From: Bradyrhizobium sp. NAS80.1
GTDB lineage: Bacteria > Pseudomonadota > Alphaproteobacteria > Rhizobiales > Xanthobacteraceae
Assembly: GCF_001908205.1 (NCBI RefSeq)
Contig: NZ_LGHL01000063.1
Coordinates: 1 to 43,609 of the forward strand
Direction of reading: 5' to 3'
DNA: 43,609 nt
Part shown: positions 29,908 to 37,200 of the stretch, one piece after another
How positions within the stretch are numbered: the stretch's first letter is position 1
Layout of the letters: each line of letters opens with the position of its first letter
Position numbers and translations under genes: made by a program
The notes under the pieces: model-generated
Told to the model about the DNA's origin: nothing
Seen by the model: the letters and a program-made list of their open reading frames with translations, nothing else
The model's database searches: none

Positions 29908-30306
29908 ATGATTGACGCCTCCACCTTCCTGCGCCGCGCGCTGCTTGCCGATGCCGTGTTCAGCGGCATCGCGGCGCTGGGTTTCACCTTCGGTGCCGGC
30001 GCGTTTGCCGCGCTCTTCAACCTGCCGGAGACGCTGTTGCGCGAGACCGGCCTGTTCCTGATCGCCTACACCGCGCTGGTTGGCTGGCTGGCCTCGCGCA
30101 GCGCGGTGCCGAAGATGCTGGTCATGCTGGTAGTGGCCGGCAACGCCGCATGGACGCTCGCGAGCATCGCACTGCTGTTCTCGGGCGCGGTGGCGCCGAA
30201 CCTTCTTGGTGAGCTCATGGTCGTCGCGCAGGCGATCGCCACCGGCGTGTTCGCGGAGCTGCAATATGTGGGATTGCGCAAGAGCGGCAGCGCAGTGACC
30301 GCGTAA
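29908..30306 (+). CDS. Four-helix membrane protein of unknown function
   Basis: A 132-residue protein starting MIDASTFLRRALLADAVFSG with four hydrophobic segments (about 12-32, 48-66, 72-92, 100-118). AAGGAG lies 7 bases before ATG 29908. It follows the previous gene by 30 bases, so it is likely in the same operon controlled by the XRE/MmyB regulator. No known domain is recognised. Confidence 0.7.
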   Translation: MIDASTFLRRALLADAVFSGIAALGFTFGAGAFAALFNLPETLLRETGLFLIAYTALVGWLASRSAVPKMLVMLVVAGNAAWTLASIALLFSGAVAPNLLGELMVVAQAIATGVFAELQYVGLRKSGSAVTA

Positions 30307-30338
30307 CGACGATCGCTACCCTCTTTTGTCAGAAGTGA

Positions 30339-30359
30339 CCGCCCGGCCCAGCCGGGCGG
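30339..30359. terminator. GC hairpin between convergent genes
   Basis: CCGCCCGGC / GCCGGGCGG with a 3-base loop, perfect over 9 bp. T-runs on both sides are poor, so it could be a weak bidirectional terminator or a stabilising 3' hairpin. Confidence 0.5.
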
Positions 30360-30366
30360 CATTGCG

Positions 30367-30501
30367 TCAGCTCAATACAACCGCGGCAATCATTCCAACC
30401 AGCGTGAGCACCAAACCGACGATCAGCATCGGCACGAGGCTGCTGCCGGAATAAGGGTTGGCCGCGTCCTTGCCCGTCACGGCATGTGTCCGATGGATCA
30501 T
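30367..30501 (-). CDS. Tiny membrane protein coupled to truncated hemoglobin
   Basis: From ATG 30501: 44 residues with an N-terminal polar part (MIHRTHAVTGKDAANPYSGS) and one transmembrane helix (PMLIVGLVLTLVGMIAAVVL). Its ATG overlaps the TGA of the hemoglobin gene (ATGA), so translation is coupled. It has no known family. A role in membrane attachment or electron delivery is possible but not shown. Confidence 0.65.
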   Translation of the reverse strand: MIHRTHAVTGKDAANPYSGSSLVPMLIVGLVLTLVGMIAAVVLS

Positions 30502-30959
30502 TGGTGATCTCCTACCTGATGTCGTCGAAACCTCTCGCCGCGCCCCAGGAAGACGCCTGCCCCGGTGGCGATGCCGAGTTCGAGGCTTGTCGCAATCCGC
30601 TGCGCCCGTTCGACGAAATGGGCCTCGGCTTCGGGCGGACATATTTCGCGGGCCGTCGCCTCGAACAATGCGAGCCATCGGTCGAAATGCCCGGCATCGA
30701 CCGGCAGCGGCATATGCTTGACCATCGGCGTTCCGTGATAGCGGCCCGACATCAGCGCGACCGAGGACCAGAAAGCACACATCTGCTGCAGATGCGGTTC
30801 CCAGTCGTGAATGCGGGCTTCAAAGATCGGCGCCAGCACGGCGTCCTCGCGGACCTTCGCATAGAAGGCGCGCACCAGACGCTCGATCATCGCTTCCGTT
30901 ATTCCGGTCCGTTCCGATATCTCCGCCGTGATTTGCTCGCGTCGTTCCGCTCCCGTCAC
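30498..30959 (-). CDS. Group III truncated hemoglobin
   Basis: A 153-residue heme protein: ITEAMIERLVRAFYAKVRED, LAPIFEARIHDWEPHLQQMC and SSVALMSGRYHGTPMVKHMP, then the helix H91-F-D-R-W95. This is the group III (P) trHb pattern. Such proteins bind and detoxify NO or O2. The GTG start at 30959 is 82 bases from the divergent nsrR start, with an NsrR-type operator between, so NO-induced expression is likely. Confidence 0.85.
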   Translation of the reverse strand: MTGAERREQITAEISERTGITEAMIERLVRAFYAKVREDAVLAPIFEARIHDWEPHLQQMCAFWSSVALMSGRYHGTPMVKHMPLPVDAGHFDRWLALFEATAREICPPEAEAHFVERAQRIATSLELGIATGAGVFLGRGERFRRHQVGDHQ

Positions 30960-30972
30960 GACCTGCTACCTT

Positions 30973-30997
30973 AAATATGCATTTCAAATACCTATTT
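30973..30997. promoter_or_regulatory. NsrR operator between trHb gene and nsrR
   Basis: AAATATGCATTT-C-AAATACCTATTT (30973-30997) is a 12-1-12 imperfect palindrome (10 of 12 positions symmetric), very close to the known NsrR consensus of two ATGCATTT/AAATGCAT-type half sites. It lies where it would repress both divergent genes. Confidence 0.75.
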
Positions 30998-31041
30998 ATA
31001 TCGCTATAGAGGATTTGCAAGCGAATCTTCCCGAGGATCTC

Positions 31042-31473
31042 ATGCGTCTGACATCGTTCACGGATTTTGCGCTGCGCGCGCTTATGCGTCTCGCGGGAGA
31101 GCCCACGCGATCATTCGCGACCAACGAGATCGCCACCGAATTCGGCATTTCCCGCAATCACCTCGCCAAGGTAGTGCGCGACCTCGCAGGCTTGGGTTTC
31201 ATTGCAACCCAGCGCGGCGCAGGCGGTGGCTTCACCCTCGCCCGGCCCGCCGAAACGATCACACTGGGCGAGGTCGTGCGCGCGCTGGAAGGCCCCCATT
31301 CGCTGGTCGAGTGCTTTCGCGATGATGGCGGCGCCTGCGTGCTCACCCCACGCTGCCGGTTGAAGTCGAAACTCGCGGCTGCGCGCGAAGCTTTCATGCG
31401 TGAGCTCGACGGCACGACGCTCGCAGAGTGTGCCTATCCCGCAAGGCCAAGGCGCAGCCCCGCACCGGCATGA
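31042..31473 (+). CDS. nsrR: Rrf2-family nitric-oxide-sensing regulator NsrR
   Basis: A 143-residue Rrf2 protein: MRLTSFTDFALRALMRLAGE, the winged-helix ISRNHLAKVVRDLAGLGFIA, RGAGGGFTLARP and the three cluster cysteines C91, C99 and C105 (L-V-E-C...A-C-V-L-T-P-R-C). These ligate the Fe-S cluster that reacts with NO in NsrR. The frame is open upstream to 30928, but ATG 31042 fits the family. Neighbouring hemoglobin and operator support the assignment. Confidence 0.88.
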   Translation: MRLTSFTDFALRALMRLAGEPTRSFATNEIATEFGISRNHLAKVVRDLAGLGFIATQRGAGGGFTLARPAETITLGEVVRALEGPHSLVECFRDDGGACVLTPRCRLKSKLAAAREAFMRELDGTTLAECAYPARPRRSPAPA

Positions 31474-31501
31474 TCCGGTCTGGCAAGCAAAAGGTGCAAT
31501 C

Positions 31502-31795
31502 GTGAAATCCGTCCAGCTCGAGAACGACACCTTTCAGATCGATGCAGACATCGTCGCCGAGGGTCTGCGCATTTCCCCGAACTCGCTCCGCGAGGAGATG
31601 CGCGCAGGCAGGATCACCGGATTTGCCGAACGGGGAACCGGCGCCGACGCCGGACGGCACCGCCTGAGCTTCCTGTCCGGGCATCGGCGCTTCCGCGTTG
31701 TCATCGACGACAAGACCGGTGAGATCATCCAGCGTTCGTCGATCGCCTTCGAAGGCTCGTCCTTGCCAGGGTCGGCCCGCAGACCTGGTAGCTAG
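31502..31795 (+). CDS. DUF6522 family protein
   Basis: A 97-residue protein from GTG 31502: K-S-V-Q-L-E-N-D-T-F-Q-I-D, AEGLRISPNSLREEMRAGRI and HRRFRVVIDDKTGEIIQRSS. The layout (I-D-A-D-x-V-A-x-G-L, L-x-x-x-M-R-x-G) matches DUF6522 proteins, which often sit near NO- or redox-responsive genes. AAGGTG is 6 bases upstream. It follows nsrR by 28 bases and is probably co-transcribed. Confidence 0.7.
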   Translation: MKSVQLENDTFQIDADIVAEGLRISPNSLREEMRAGRITGFAERGTGADAGRHRLSFLSGHRRFRVVIDDKTGEIIQRSSIAFEGSSLPGSARRPGS

Positions 31796-31804
31796 AAGGT
31801 CAGC

Positions 31805-32377
31805 TCAGGCAGATTTGCGAGCGGTAGCGCTTGCCGCCTTGCCGTTGAGGGCCTTGCCGTTCAGCTTCTTCTTTTTGGCGCCCTTCGCGCCCACCTTCTT
31901 GGCCTTGCGCTCCGTGCGCGCCTTCACCTTGGACCGTTCGGCCCGCGCATCGGCGCGCAGCTTCTTGCGCTTGTTCTCGCAGGAGGCGCACTTGCAGCCG
32001 ATCGGCTTCAGATACGCTTTGAAATAGTCGGTGCCGTAGTCGTAGTTGATCTCGTCACCCGGCTCGATGTTCTTGATGGCGCGGATGAAGACCTTGCGCT
32101 CGCGCGGCCGGACGTCGGACTCGGCGTTGGGCCGGCAGGAATGATTGATGTAGCGGGCGAGATTCTTGCGCAGCGAACCGTCGATGGTCCAGCGGCCGTT
32201 GAGCTCAAACAGGTACTTGTTCTCGATCGCGTCGTGCTCGGGAATCCGCGAGTCCAGGATCGGTCCGAAATAGCGGATGATCCGGGTCCCCTTCTTGATC
32301 GGCTTGGTGGCGAAGAGGCCGAGCCCGGTTTTCGAGCGGCCGACACGATAGGGTTTTTGCGAAGAGGTGGCTGGCAT
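31805..32377 (-). CDS. SET-domain lysine methyltransferase-like protein with basic histone-like tail
   Basis: A 190-residue protein. The SET domain (about 9-120) has GLGLFATKPIKKGTRIIRYF, the catalytic R-Y-I-N-H-S-C (N78-H-S-C81) and NYDYG (111-115). A post-SET C-x-C-x2-C follows (C128, C130, C133) for zinc. Residues 137-190 are almost only Lys, Arg, Ala and Gly, resembling a histone H1-type DNA-binding tail. ATG 32377 is preferred over TTG 32383. No clear Shine-Dalgarno. Targets are unknown. Confidence 0.85.
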   Translation of the reverse strand: MPATSSQKPYRVGRSKTGLGLFATKPIKKGTRIIRYFGPILDSRIPEHDAIENKYLFELNGRWTIDGSLRKNLARYINHSCRPNAESDVRPRERKVFIRAIKNIEPGDEINYDYGTDYFKAYLKPIGCKCASCENKRKKLRADARAERSKVKARTERKAKKVGAKGAKKKKLNGKALNGKAASATARKSA

Positions 32378-32545
32378 GATCAAAGGAACGAGGACGCGAA
32401 CGAGGCCGATGGGCCCAAGCGAAGCCGCTCTTCTAGAACGATTCCGCGCCGCTGTCAGGTATCTGGCGACTCACTTTGAACCTTGCCCACAATGAAGACG
32501 TCTGAATGAGAGAGTTCCCGTTACATGAAAGCTTCATAGAGTCTC

Positions 32546-33154
32546 ATGATGAACCGCATTGCGGCCTCGTGCCTTGTTTTGTCGCTGATCTGGAGCGGCC
32601 TGGAGAGTGCCGCCGCCCAATCCATAGGCAGCACCTACACCTCGACGGCACCCAAGGACTGCCGCCCTGTCGGCAAACCCAGCGAGCTCGACGGGAGCAC
32701 CACGCGGGTATGCCCAGGCAAGGACGGCCTCATGGTGCTGATCGCCGAGGACGATCTTCGCGAGGTCGTCTCGGTCGGGCGCAATCGCAAGGCGGCAGCC
32801 GAGGAACCTGCGGCAAAGGCCTGGTTTGCCCCGTTCAATTCATCCGAGAATACCGTCGAGTGGCGCGCAGCGGGCACCAAACCGTTTGCGATCATCCAGC
32901 GCTGGCACATCGCCGATGGCGCCGATCCCGACCAGCACGGGCGCCCGAACACCAAGGCCATGCTCGTCGTGACACGGCTGCCGCCGGGACCGATCTGCCA
33001 CGTCGCCTATGTCGACGCGATCGCCAACCCCAACGCCAATGAGCTTGCGCGCAAGGCGGCGGACGAATTCGCCCGCGAGTTCACTTGCGGCAAGGACGAG
33101 GTAAAGGTCATCGGCACGCGCGGCCGGGCCGTCGAGCTGGCGACGATGCACTAG
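32546..33154 (+). CDS. Secreted protein of unknown function
   Basis: A 202-residue protein with a signal peptide (AASCLVLSLIWSGLESAAAQ). The mature protein has three Cys, A-P-K-D-C-R-P-V-G, T-R-V-C-P-G-K-D and F-T-C-G-K-D-E-V, and a central domain with WHIADGADPDQHGRPNTK. Its size and Cys pattern suggest a small periplasmic globular protein. It resembles other Bradyrhizobium hypothetical proteins I recall, without known function. Confidence 0.75.
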   Translation: MMNRIAASCLVLSLIWSGLESAAAQSIGSTYTSTAPKDCRPVGKPSELDGSTTRVCPGKDGLMVLIAEDDLREVVSVGRNRKAAAEEPAAKAWFAPFNSSENTVEWRAAGTKPFAIIQRWHIADGADPDQHGRPNTKAMLVVTRLPPGPICHVAYVDAIANPNANELARKAADEFAREFTCGKDEVKVIGTRGRAVELATMH

Positions 33155-33176
33155 GCGTTCGCGCTAGGCCTTGGCG

Positions 33177-33903
33177 CTAGGCCGGCGACAGCTTTCCCGG
33201 CGCGGACGACTTCAGCATCGCTTCCAGAAGCTGCTCGGCCGTCGTGCCCTTCGGCAGCCGCTCCAGGATGTCCTCGAGCCGGCCGTCGAGCAGCAGCATG
33301 GTGAAACCGTGCACCATCGACCAGGCGCGTGCGATCGCCGCGGCCTGCTCGAGGGTCATCGTGTCGCGGCGGATCTGCTCCTGCCGCATCGCGCCGATGG
33401 CGTTGGCGAGCCCGGCAAAAGAGGCTTCGGCAGCTTCGTGCAGCGAAGGCCTGGAATAGTCGAGCCGCTCGGTCCGGAACATGATGCCGTACATGCCAGG
33501 ATGAGCCTGGGCGTAGGCGACGTAGGCCTTCGGCCGCGCCAGTGCACGTTCCAGCGGCGTCGTGGCGGCATCGCAGGCCGAGCCCATCGCCGCGTTGAAC
33601 TGGCGGAAGCCGATCGCAGCGAGCTCGCTTACGAGGCCGGTCAGATCACCGAAATGATGGGTCGGCGCGGCATGCGACACCCCCCGCCTCGCGCGCCACC
33701 GCACGAAGCGTCAAGCCGGCGAGCCCGTCACGCTCCAGTACGCGCTCGGCCGCCAGCAGCAACGCCTCGCGCAGGGCACCGTGGTGATAGGGCGTTTCCG
33801 CCTTTGCGCTTTCCACGCCTCGCGCCGGCCGCGGCCGTGCGGTCGAAGTCGATGAGGACGTTTTCCGGGGACGGGAGCGGCGGGCTGTCTCTGTCTTGGC
33901 CAT
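33177..33903 (-). pseudogene. Frameshifted TetR-family repressor
   Basis: From ATG 33903, a basic leader is followed by Y-H-H-G-A-L-R-E-A-L-L-L-A-A, then AGLTLRAVAREAG (HTH start). The rest (VSHAAPTHHFGDLTGLVSEL...YGIMFRTERLDYSR, ending G-K-L-S-P-A) lies in another frame. A run of six G (GCGGGGGGTG on the coding strand, near 33677-33684) has one G too many: five would restore REAGVSHAA. The C-terminal part is a TetR_C-like domain (TetR/WHG type). It is the likely repressor for the operators at 33923-33994 and 35549-35619. Confidence 0.85.
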
Positions 33904-33922
33904 GGGAGCGTTATATGACGTC

Positions 33923-33941
33923 ATTTTGACAGTGTAAAGAT
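33923..33941. promoter_or_regulatory. TetR operator O2, degenerate copy (left unit)
   Basis: ATTTTGAC-AGT-GTAAAGAT matches the perfect operator downstream in one arm and in 6 of 8 positions in the other. It lies between the repressor start and the promoter of the oxygenase gene and is repeated at 35549-35567. Confidence 0.6.
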
Positions 33942-33946
33942 TTCGC

Positions 33947-33994
33947 TTGACGGCCGCAGCGGCTGCCCCTAGCGTATCTTTACGATGTAAAGAT
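33947..33994 (+). promoter_or_regulatory. Promoter and TetR operator O1 of the carotenoid oxygenase gene
   Basis: TTGACG (33947-33952), 17 bases, TAGCGT (33970-33975), immediately followed by the perfect palindrome ATCTTTAC-GAT-GTAAAGAT (33976-33994). Repressor binding there would block open complex or early elongation. GGGAGG precedes the ATG at 34008. Confidence 0.75.
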
Positions 33995-34007
33995 AAGGGA
34001 GGATGTC

Positions 34008-35405
34008 ATGCTGCAGGATGCAGTCGGCCGGCCATTGAGCAATCGCGGGCCTATTCCGTTCGAGGCCGACGCGCCGTTTCTCAAGATCGTCGGCGAGCTG
34101 CCGCGCGAACTCAACGGCACGCTCTATCGCAATGGTCCCAACCCGCAATTCGACGCGCCCGGCGCCCATTGGTTCGTCGGCGACGGCATGCTGCACGCCT
34201 TCCATCTGGAGAACGGCCGCGCCTCTTACCGCAACCGCTGGGTCCGCACGCCAAAATGGCTCGCCGAGCACGATGCCGGCCGCGCGATGTTCGGCGGCTT
34301 CGGCCGCAAGATGCCGGACGCGCCGGCGCACGTGACCGACGGCGGCGTCGCCAACACCAACATCATCTTCCACGCCGGCAAGCTGCTCGCGCTCGAAGAA
34401 GGGCATCTGCCGACCGAGATCGAGCCGGGCACGCTCGCAACCCGCGGCTATTGCAACTACCAGAGCCGCATTGCCGGCCCCTTCACTGCACATCCGAAGG
34501 TCGATCCGATCACCGGCGAGCTGGTGTTCTTCGGCTACAATGCAAACGGCCCGCTGACGCCCGCCCTCTCCTATGGCGCAATCGACGCAAGCGGCAAGGC
34601 AACGCGCTTCGAGCGTTTCGAAGCGCCCTATGCCAGCATGGTGCACGACTTCATCGTCACCGAGAACCACGTGCTGTTTCCGATCCTGCCCATCACCGGC
34701 AGCATGGAGCGCGCAATGGGCGGCAAGCCGCCTTACGCCTGGGAGCCGGAGAAAGGCGCCTATGTCGGCGTGATGAAGCGCAAAGGCACAGCCAAGGACA
34801 TCATCTGGTTCCGGGCCGAGACCTGCTACGTCTTCCACGTCATGAACGCCTGGGAGGACGGCAACCGCATCATCGCCGATGTCATGCAGTTCGAGGAAGC
34901 GCCGCTGTTTCCGCATCCCGACGGCTCGCCCACCAATCCGGAGAAGTCCTACGCGCGTCACTGCCGCTGGACCTTCGATCTCGACGGCAATACCGACAGG
35001 TTTCAGCAGACCTATCTCGACGACATTCCTGGCGAGTTCCCCCGCATCGACGACCGTCGCGCCGGGCTGAAGACCAGCCATGGCTGGTACGCCTGCGCCA
35101 ATCCGAAGCTGCCGATGTTCGGCGCGCTGTCCGGTGTCGTGCATGTCGACGGTACGGGAAAGCGCCTCGGCCAATATCTGCTGCCGGCCGGCGACACCAT
35201 CTCCGAGCCGGTGTTCGTCGAGCGGAGCAAGGACGCGGCTGAAGGTGACGGCTGGCTGCTCGCGGTGGTCTGGCGCGCTCGCGAGAACCGCAGCGACCTC
35301 GCCGTGTTCAACGCCACCGATGTCGAGGCCGGCCCGGTCGCGCTGGTGCAACTCGGCCACCGCGTGCCCGATGGCTTTCACGGCAATTGGGTGGGGGCGC
35401 AGTAG
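34008..35405 (+). CDS. Carotenoid-cleavage/lignostilbene-type dioxygenase (RPE65 family)
   Basis: A 465-residue seven-bladed propeller enzyme that cleaves a C=C bond with a non-heme Fe(II). The four iron-ligand histidines are visible: H162 (T-A-H-P-K), H213 (M-V-H-D-F), H277 (Y-V-F-H-V-M-N-A-W-E) and H458 (D-G-F-H-G-N-W). N-terminal L-N-G-T-L-Y-R-N-G-P-N-P is the family signature. The substrate (carotenoid, apocarotenoid or stilbene) cannot be told. A TetR-type operator controls it. Confidence 0.92.
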   Translation: MLQDAVGRPLSNRGPIPFEADAPFLKIVGELPRELNGTLYRNGPNPQFDAPGAHWFVGDGMLHAFHLENGRASYRNRWVRTPKWLAEHDAGRAMFGGFGRKMPDAPAHVTDGGVANTNIIFHAGKLLALEEGHLPTEIEPGTLATRGYCNYQSRIAGPFTAHPKVDPITGELVFFGYNANGPLTPALSYGAIDASGKATRFERFEAPYASMVHDFIVTENHVLFPILPITGSMERAMGGKPPYAWEPEKGAYVGVMKRKGTAKDIIWFRAETCYVFHVMNAWEDGNRIIADVMQFEEAPLFPHPDGSPTNPEKSYARHCRWTFDLDGNTDRFQQTYLDDIPGEFPRIDDRRAGLKTSHGWYACANPKLPMFGALSGVVHVDGTGKRLGQYLLPAGDTISEPVFVERSKDAAEGDGWLLAVVWRARENRSDLAVFNATDVEAGPVALVQLGHRVPDGFHGNWVGAQ

Positions 35406-35446
35406 CGCCCTCCATCTGTCATTATGGGGCGGAGCGCAGCGACGAA

Positions 35447-35495
35447 CCCGGAAATCCATTTCACCCGCACGTGATGCCGGACAATGGATTCCGGG
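35447..35495. repeat. Intergenic palindrome (REP-like)
   Basis: CCCGGAAATCCATT (35447-35460) and AATGGATTCCGGG (35483-35495) are near-perfect inverted arms around 22 bases. The ...AATGGATTCCGGGCTC... form is a repeat I recall as frequent in Bradyrhizobium intergenic regions. It lies between the oxygenase gene and the second TetR-controlled promoter. Confidence 0.75.
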
Positions 35496-35548
35496 CTCAC
35501 GCTTCGCCTCCCCCGGAATGACGCTCGGGGGAGGCGCCTCCTCACATC

Positions 35549-35619
35549 ATTTTGACAGCGTAAAGATTGCCCTTGAACCCTTCCCGCGCTTCCGCTACTA
35601 ATCTTTACATCGTAAAGAT
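35549..35619 (+). promoter_or_regulatory. Second TetR-controlled promoter unit
   Basis: The same set of elements as at 33923-33994: ATTTTGAC-AGC-GTAAAGAT (35549-35567), TTGAAC-N17-TACTAA (35573-35601) and the perfect palindrome ATCTTTAC-ATC-GTAAAGAT (35601-35619), in the same order and spacing. It drives the membrane-protein genes at 35641 and 36229. Confidence 0.75.
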
Positions 35620-35640
35620 AAGATCCGACCGAGGCGACCC

Positions 35641-36216
35641 ATGACGATCTTCCTGATCCTTGCGCCCTACGGCATCTTCACTTTCCTGATGCTGGTGACC
35701 TCGGCCACCACGAGCGTGTTTGCGGCGGCTGCGGCCTGCCTTGCAACCATCGCGATCGACATCGCATACGGCCGCTCGGTCAAGGTTCTGGCCGCGGGCT
35801 CCGCGATCGTGTTCGTCATGATTGGCCTCACCCTCCTCTTCTTCGATCCCCAGCTGGGCACGCTTGCCGTCAAGCTCTCGGTCGATGTCGGTGTCTTCGT
35901 CATCTCGCTCGGCTCGCTGCTGCTACGCCGGCCGTTCACCCTGCAATATGGGATCGAATCCGTGCCGGCGGAAATCGCCGCGATGCCCGGCTTCCTGCAG
36001 GCCAACTACATCATCACGGCCGCATGGACCGCAGCGGCGCTTCTCATGATGGTCTCCAACCTCGTGTTGCTGTACGTCCCCGGCCTGCCGCTCTGGTCCA
36101 GCCTCGCGGTCGCTTTCGCCGCCCGCAATAGCGCGATCTACTTCACGAAATGGTACCCCGCGCACTGCCGGACGAAGCACGCTCAACCCTCGCAAGCACT
36201 GTCTCACCCGCATTGA
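35641..36216 (+). CDS. Integral membrane protein, TetR-regulated
   Basis: A 191-residue protein with about five transmembrane segments: FLILAPYGIFTFLMLVTSAT, VFAAAAACLATIAIDIAYG, AGSAIVFVMIGLTLLFF, and two later helices around TAAWTAAALLMMVSNLVLLY. It has a short conserved-looking R-R-P-F-T-L-Q-Y loop, as in some IspZ/YciB-like membrane proteins, but I would not assign it to that family with confidence. It starts 22 bases after the operator and is followed by a YciB-like gene. Confidence 0.7.
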   Translation: MTIFLILAPYGIFTFLMLVTSATTSVFAAAAACLATIAIDIAYGRSVKVLAAGSAIVFVMIGLTLLFFDPQLGTLAVKLSVDVGVFVISLGSLLLRRPFTLQYGIESVPAEIAAMPGFLQANYIITAAWTAAALLMMVSNLVLLYVPGLPLWSSLAVAFAARNSAIYFTKWYPAHCRTKHAQPSQALSHPH

Positions 36217-36228
36217 CCAGGACAGACG

Positions 36229-36783
36229 ATGAAAAACGTATTCGCTCGCCTCGCCTCTGATTTCCTTTCCACCATCGTCTTCCTGATCGTCTATGTCGTC
36301 ACCGACAACGTCATCCTGGCGACCTCGGTGGCGATTACGGGCGCGATCGCGCAGGTGATCTATGCCCGCGTCAGGGGCATGTCGCTCGGCTACATGACCT
36401 ATGCCTCCCTTGCGCTCGTCATCGTGCTGGGGACGGCGACCATTCTCACCCAGGATCCGCGCTTCGTGCTGGCAAAGCCCTCGATCGCGCATTTCGCGAT
36501 CGGCGCGATCATGCTCAAGCGTGGCTGGATGCTGCGCTACATGCCGCCGCGCGTGACCGAGGTCATTCCGGAATACGTCACGGCTGCAGGCTACGCCTGG
36601 GCCGCACTGATGTTCGCGCTCGGCGCCGGCACGATCGCGGTGGCCATGACGGGCGATCTCAAATTGTGGGCTTTCTACGTCTCCGTCGTTGCGGTCGGCG
36701 CCAAGATCGCGGCCTTCGTCCTGCAATATCTGATCTTCCGCGTCGTCATCACCAGCCGCCTGCGGGCCGCCGCCCGCGCCTAA
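36229..36783 (+). CDS. YciB/IspZ-like inner membrane protein
   Basis: A 184-residue protein with five to six helices. DFLSTIVFLIVYVVTDNVIL, ATSVAITGAIAQVIYARVRG, TILTQDPRFVLAKPSIAHF and IGAIMLKRGWMLRYMPPRV follow the YciB (intracellular septation protein A/IspZ) pattern. YciB proteins are inner-membrane spanning and affect envelope integrity and septation. It is 12 bases after the previous gene and so in the same TetR-controlled operon. Confidence 0.75.
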   Translation: MKNVFARLASDFLSTIVFLIVYVVTDNVILATSVAITGAIAQVIYARVRGMSLGYMTYASLALVIVLGTATILTQDPRFVLAKPSIAHFAIGAIMLKRGWMLRYMPPRVTEVIPEYVTAAGYAWAALMFALGAGTIAVAMTGDLKLWAFYVSVVAVGAKIAAFVLQYLIFRVVITSRLRAAARA

Positions 36784-36889
36784 GCGCCGCTTCCAAAGCG
36801 TTAGGCAGGCGGGGCAAGTTGAGTTATACGCTCCGCTCTGGAGCGATCGCGAGCCACGCGGTTCGCCGGGACAGGATTGGGAGACGGGA

Positions 36890-37186
36890 ATGGCTGCAGA
36901 CGGCAACTGGAATCTGACGATGACGACGCCGATGGGCGAGCGACAGGCAACGCTGAGCCTGAAGAGCTCCGGCTCCACGCTGACGGGCACGCAGGGCGCC
37001 GAAGGCAATACGGGCGAGATCTTCGACGGCACCGTCAACGGCGACAACGTCTCCTGGAAAGTCTCGATCACCAACCCGATGCCGCTCACGCTCGAATTCA
37101 CCGGCACAGTCTCCGGCGACAGCATCAGCGGCGAGATGGGCATCGGCCCGATGGGCAGCTTCCCGTTCACAGGCGCGCGGGCGTAA
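36890..37186 (+). CDS. Small beta-rich hypothetical protein
   Basis: A 98-residue protein from ATG 36890: W-N-L-T-M-T-T-P-M-G, TLSLKSSGSTLTGTQG and FDGTVNGDNVSWKVSITNP, with regularly spaced Gly and Thr predicting a small beta-sandwich or barrel. No signal peptide. GGGAGACGGGA precedes the start. It resembles other short Bradyrhizobium proteins of unknown function, often found next to metabolic genes. Confidence 0.75.
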   Translation: MAADGNWNLTMTTPMGERQATLSLKSSGSTLTGTQGAEGNTGEIFDGTVNGDNVSWKVSITNPMPLTLEFTGTVSGDSISGEMGIGPMGSFPFTGARA

Positions 37187-37200
37187 GGCCGCTGCGAACC

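Noticed and set aside
32525..32537. ATGAA-AGC-TTCAT palindrome upstream of the secreted protein gene
   Set aside because: Short arms and no matching regulator nearby; within what chance would give in this window.
33947..35242. Plus-strand open frame of 431 codons over the oxygenase gene
   Set aside because: Arg-rich wrong frame; the oxygenase frame from 34008 has all four iron-ligand histidines.
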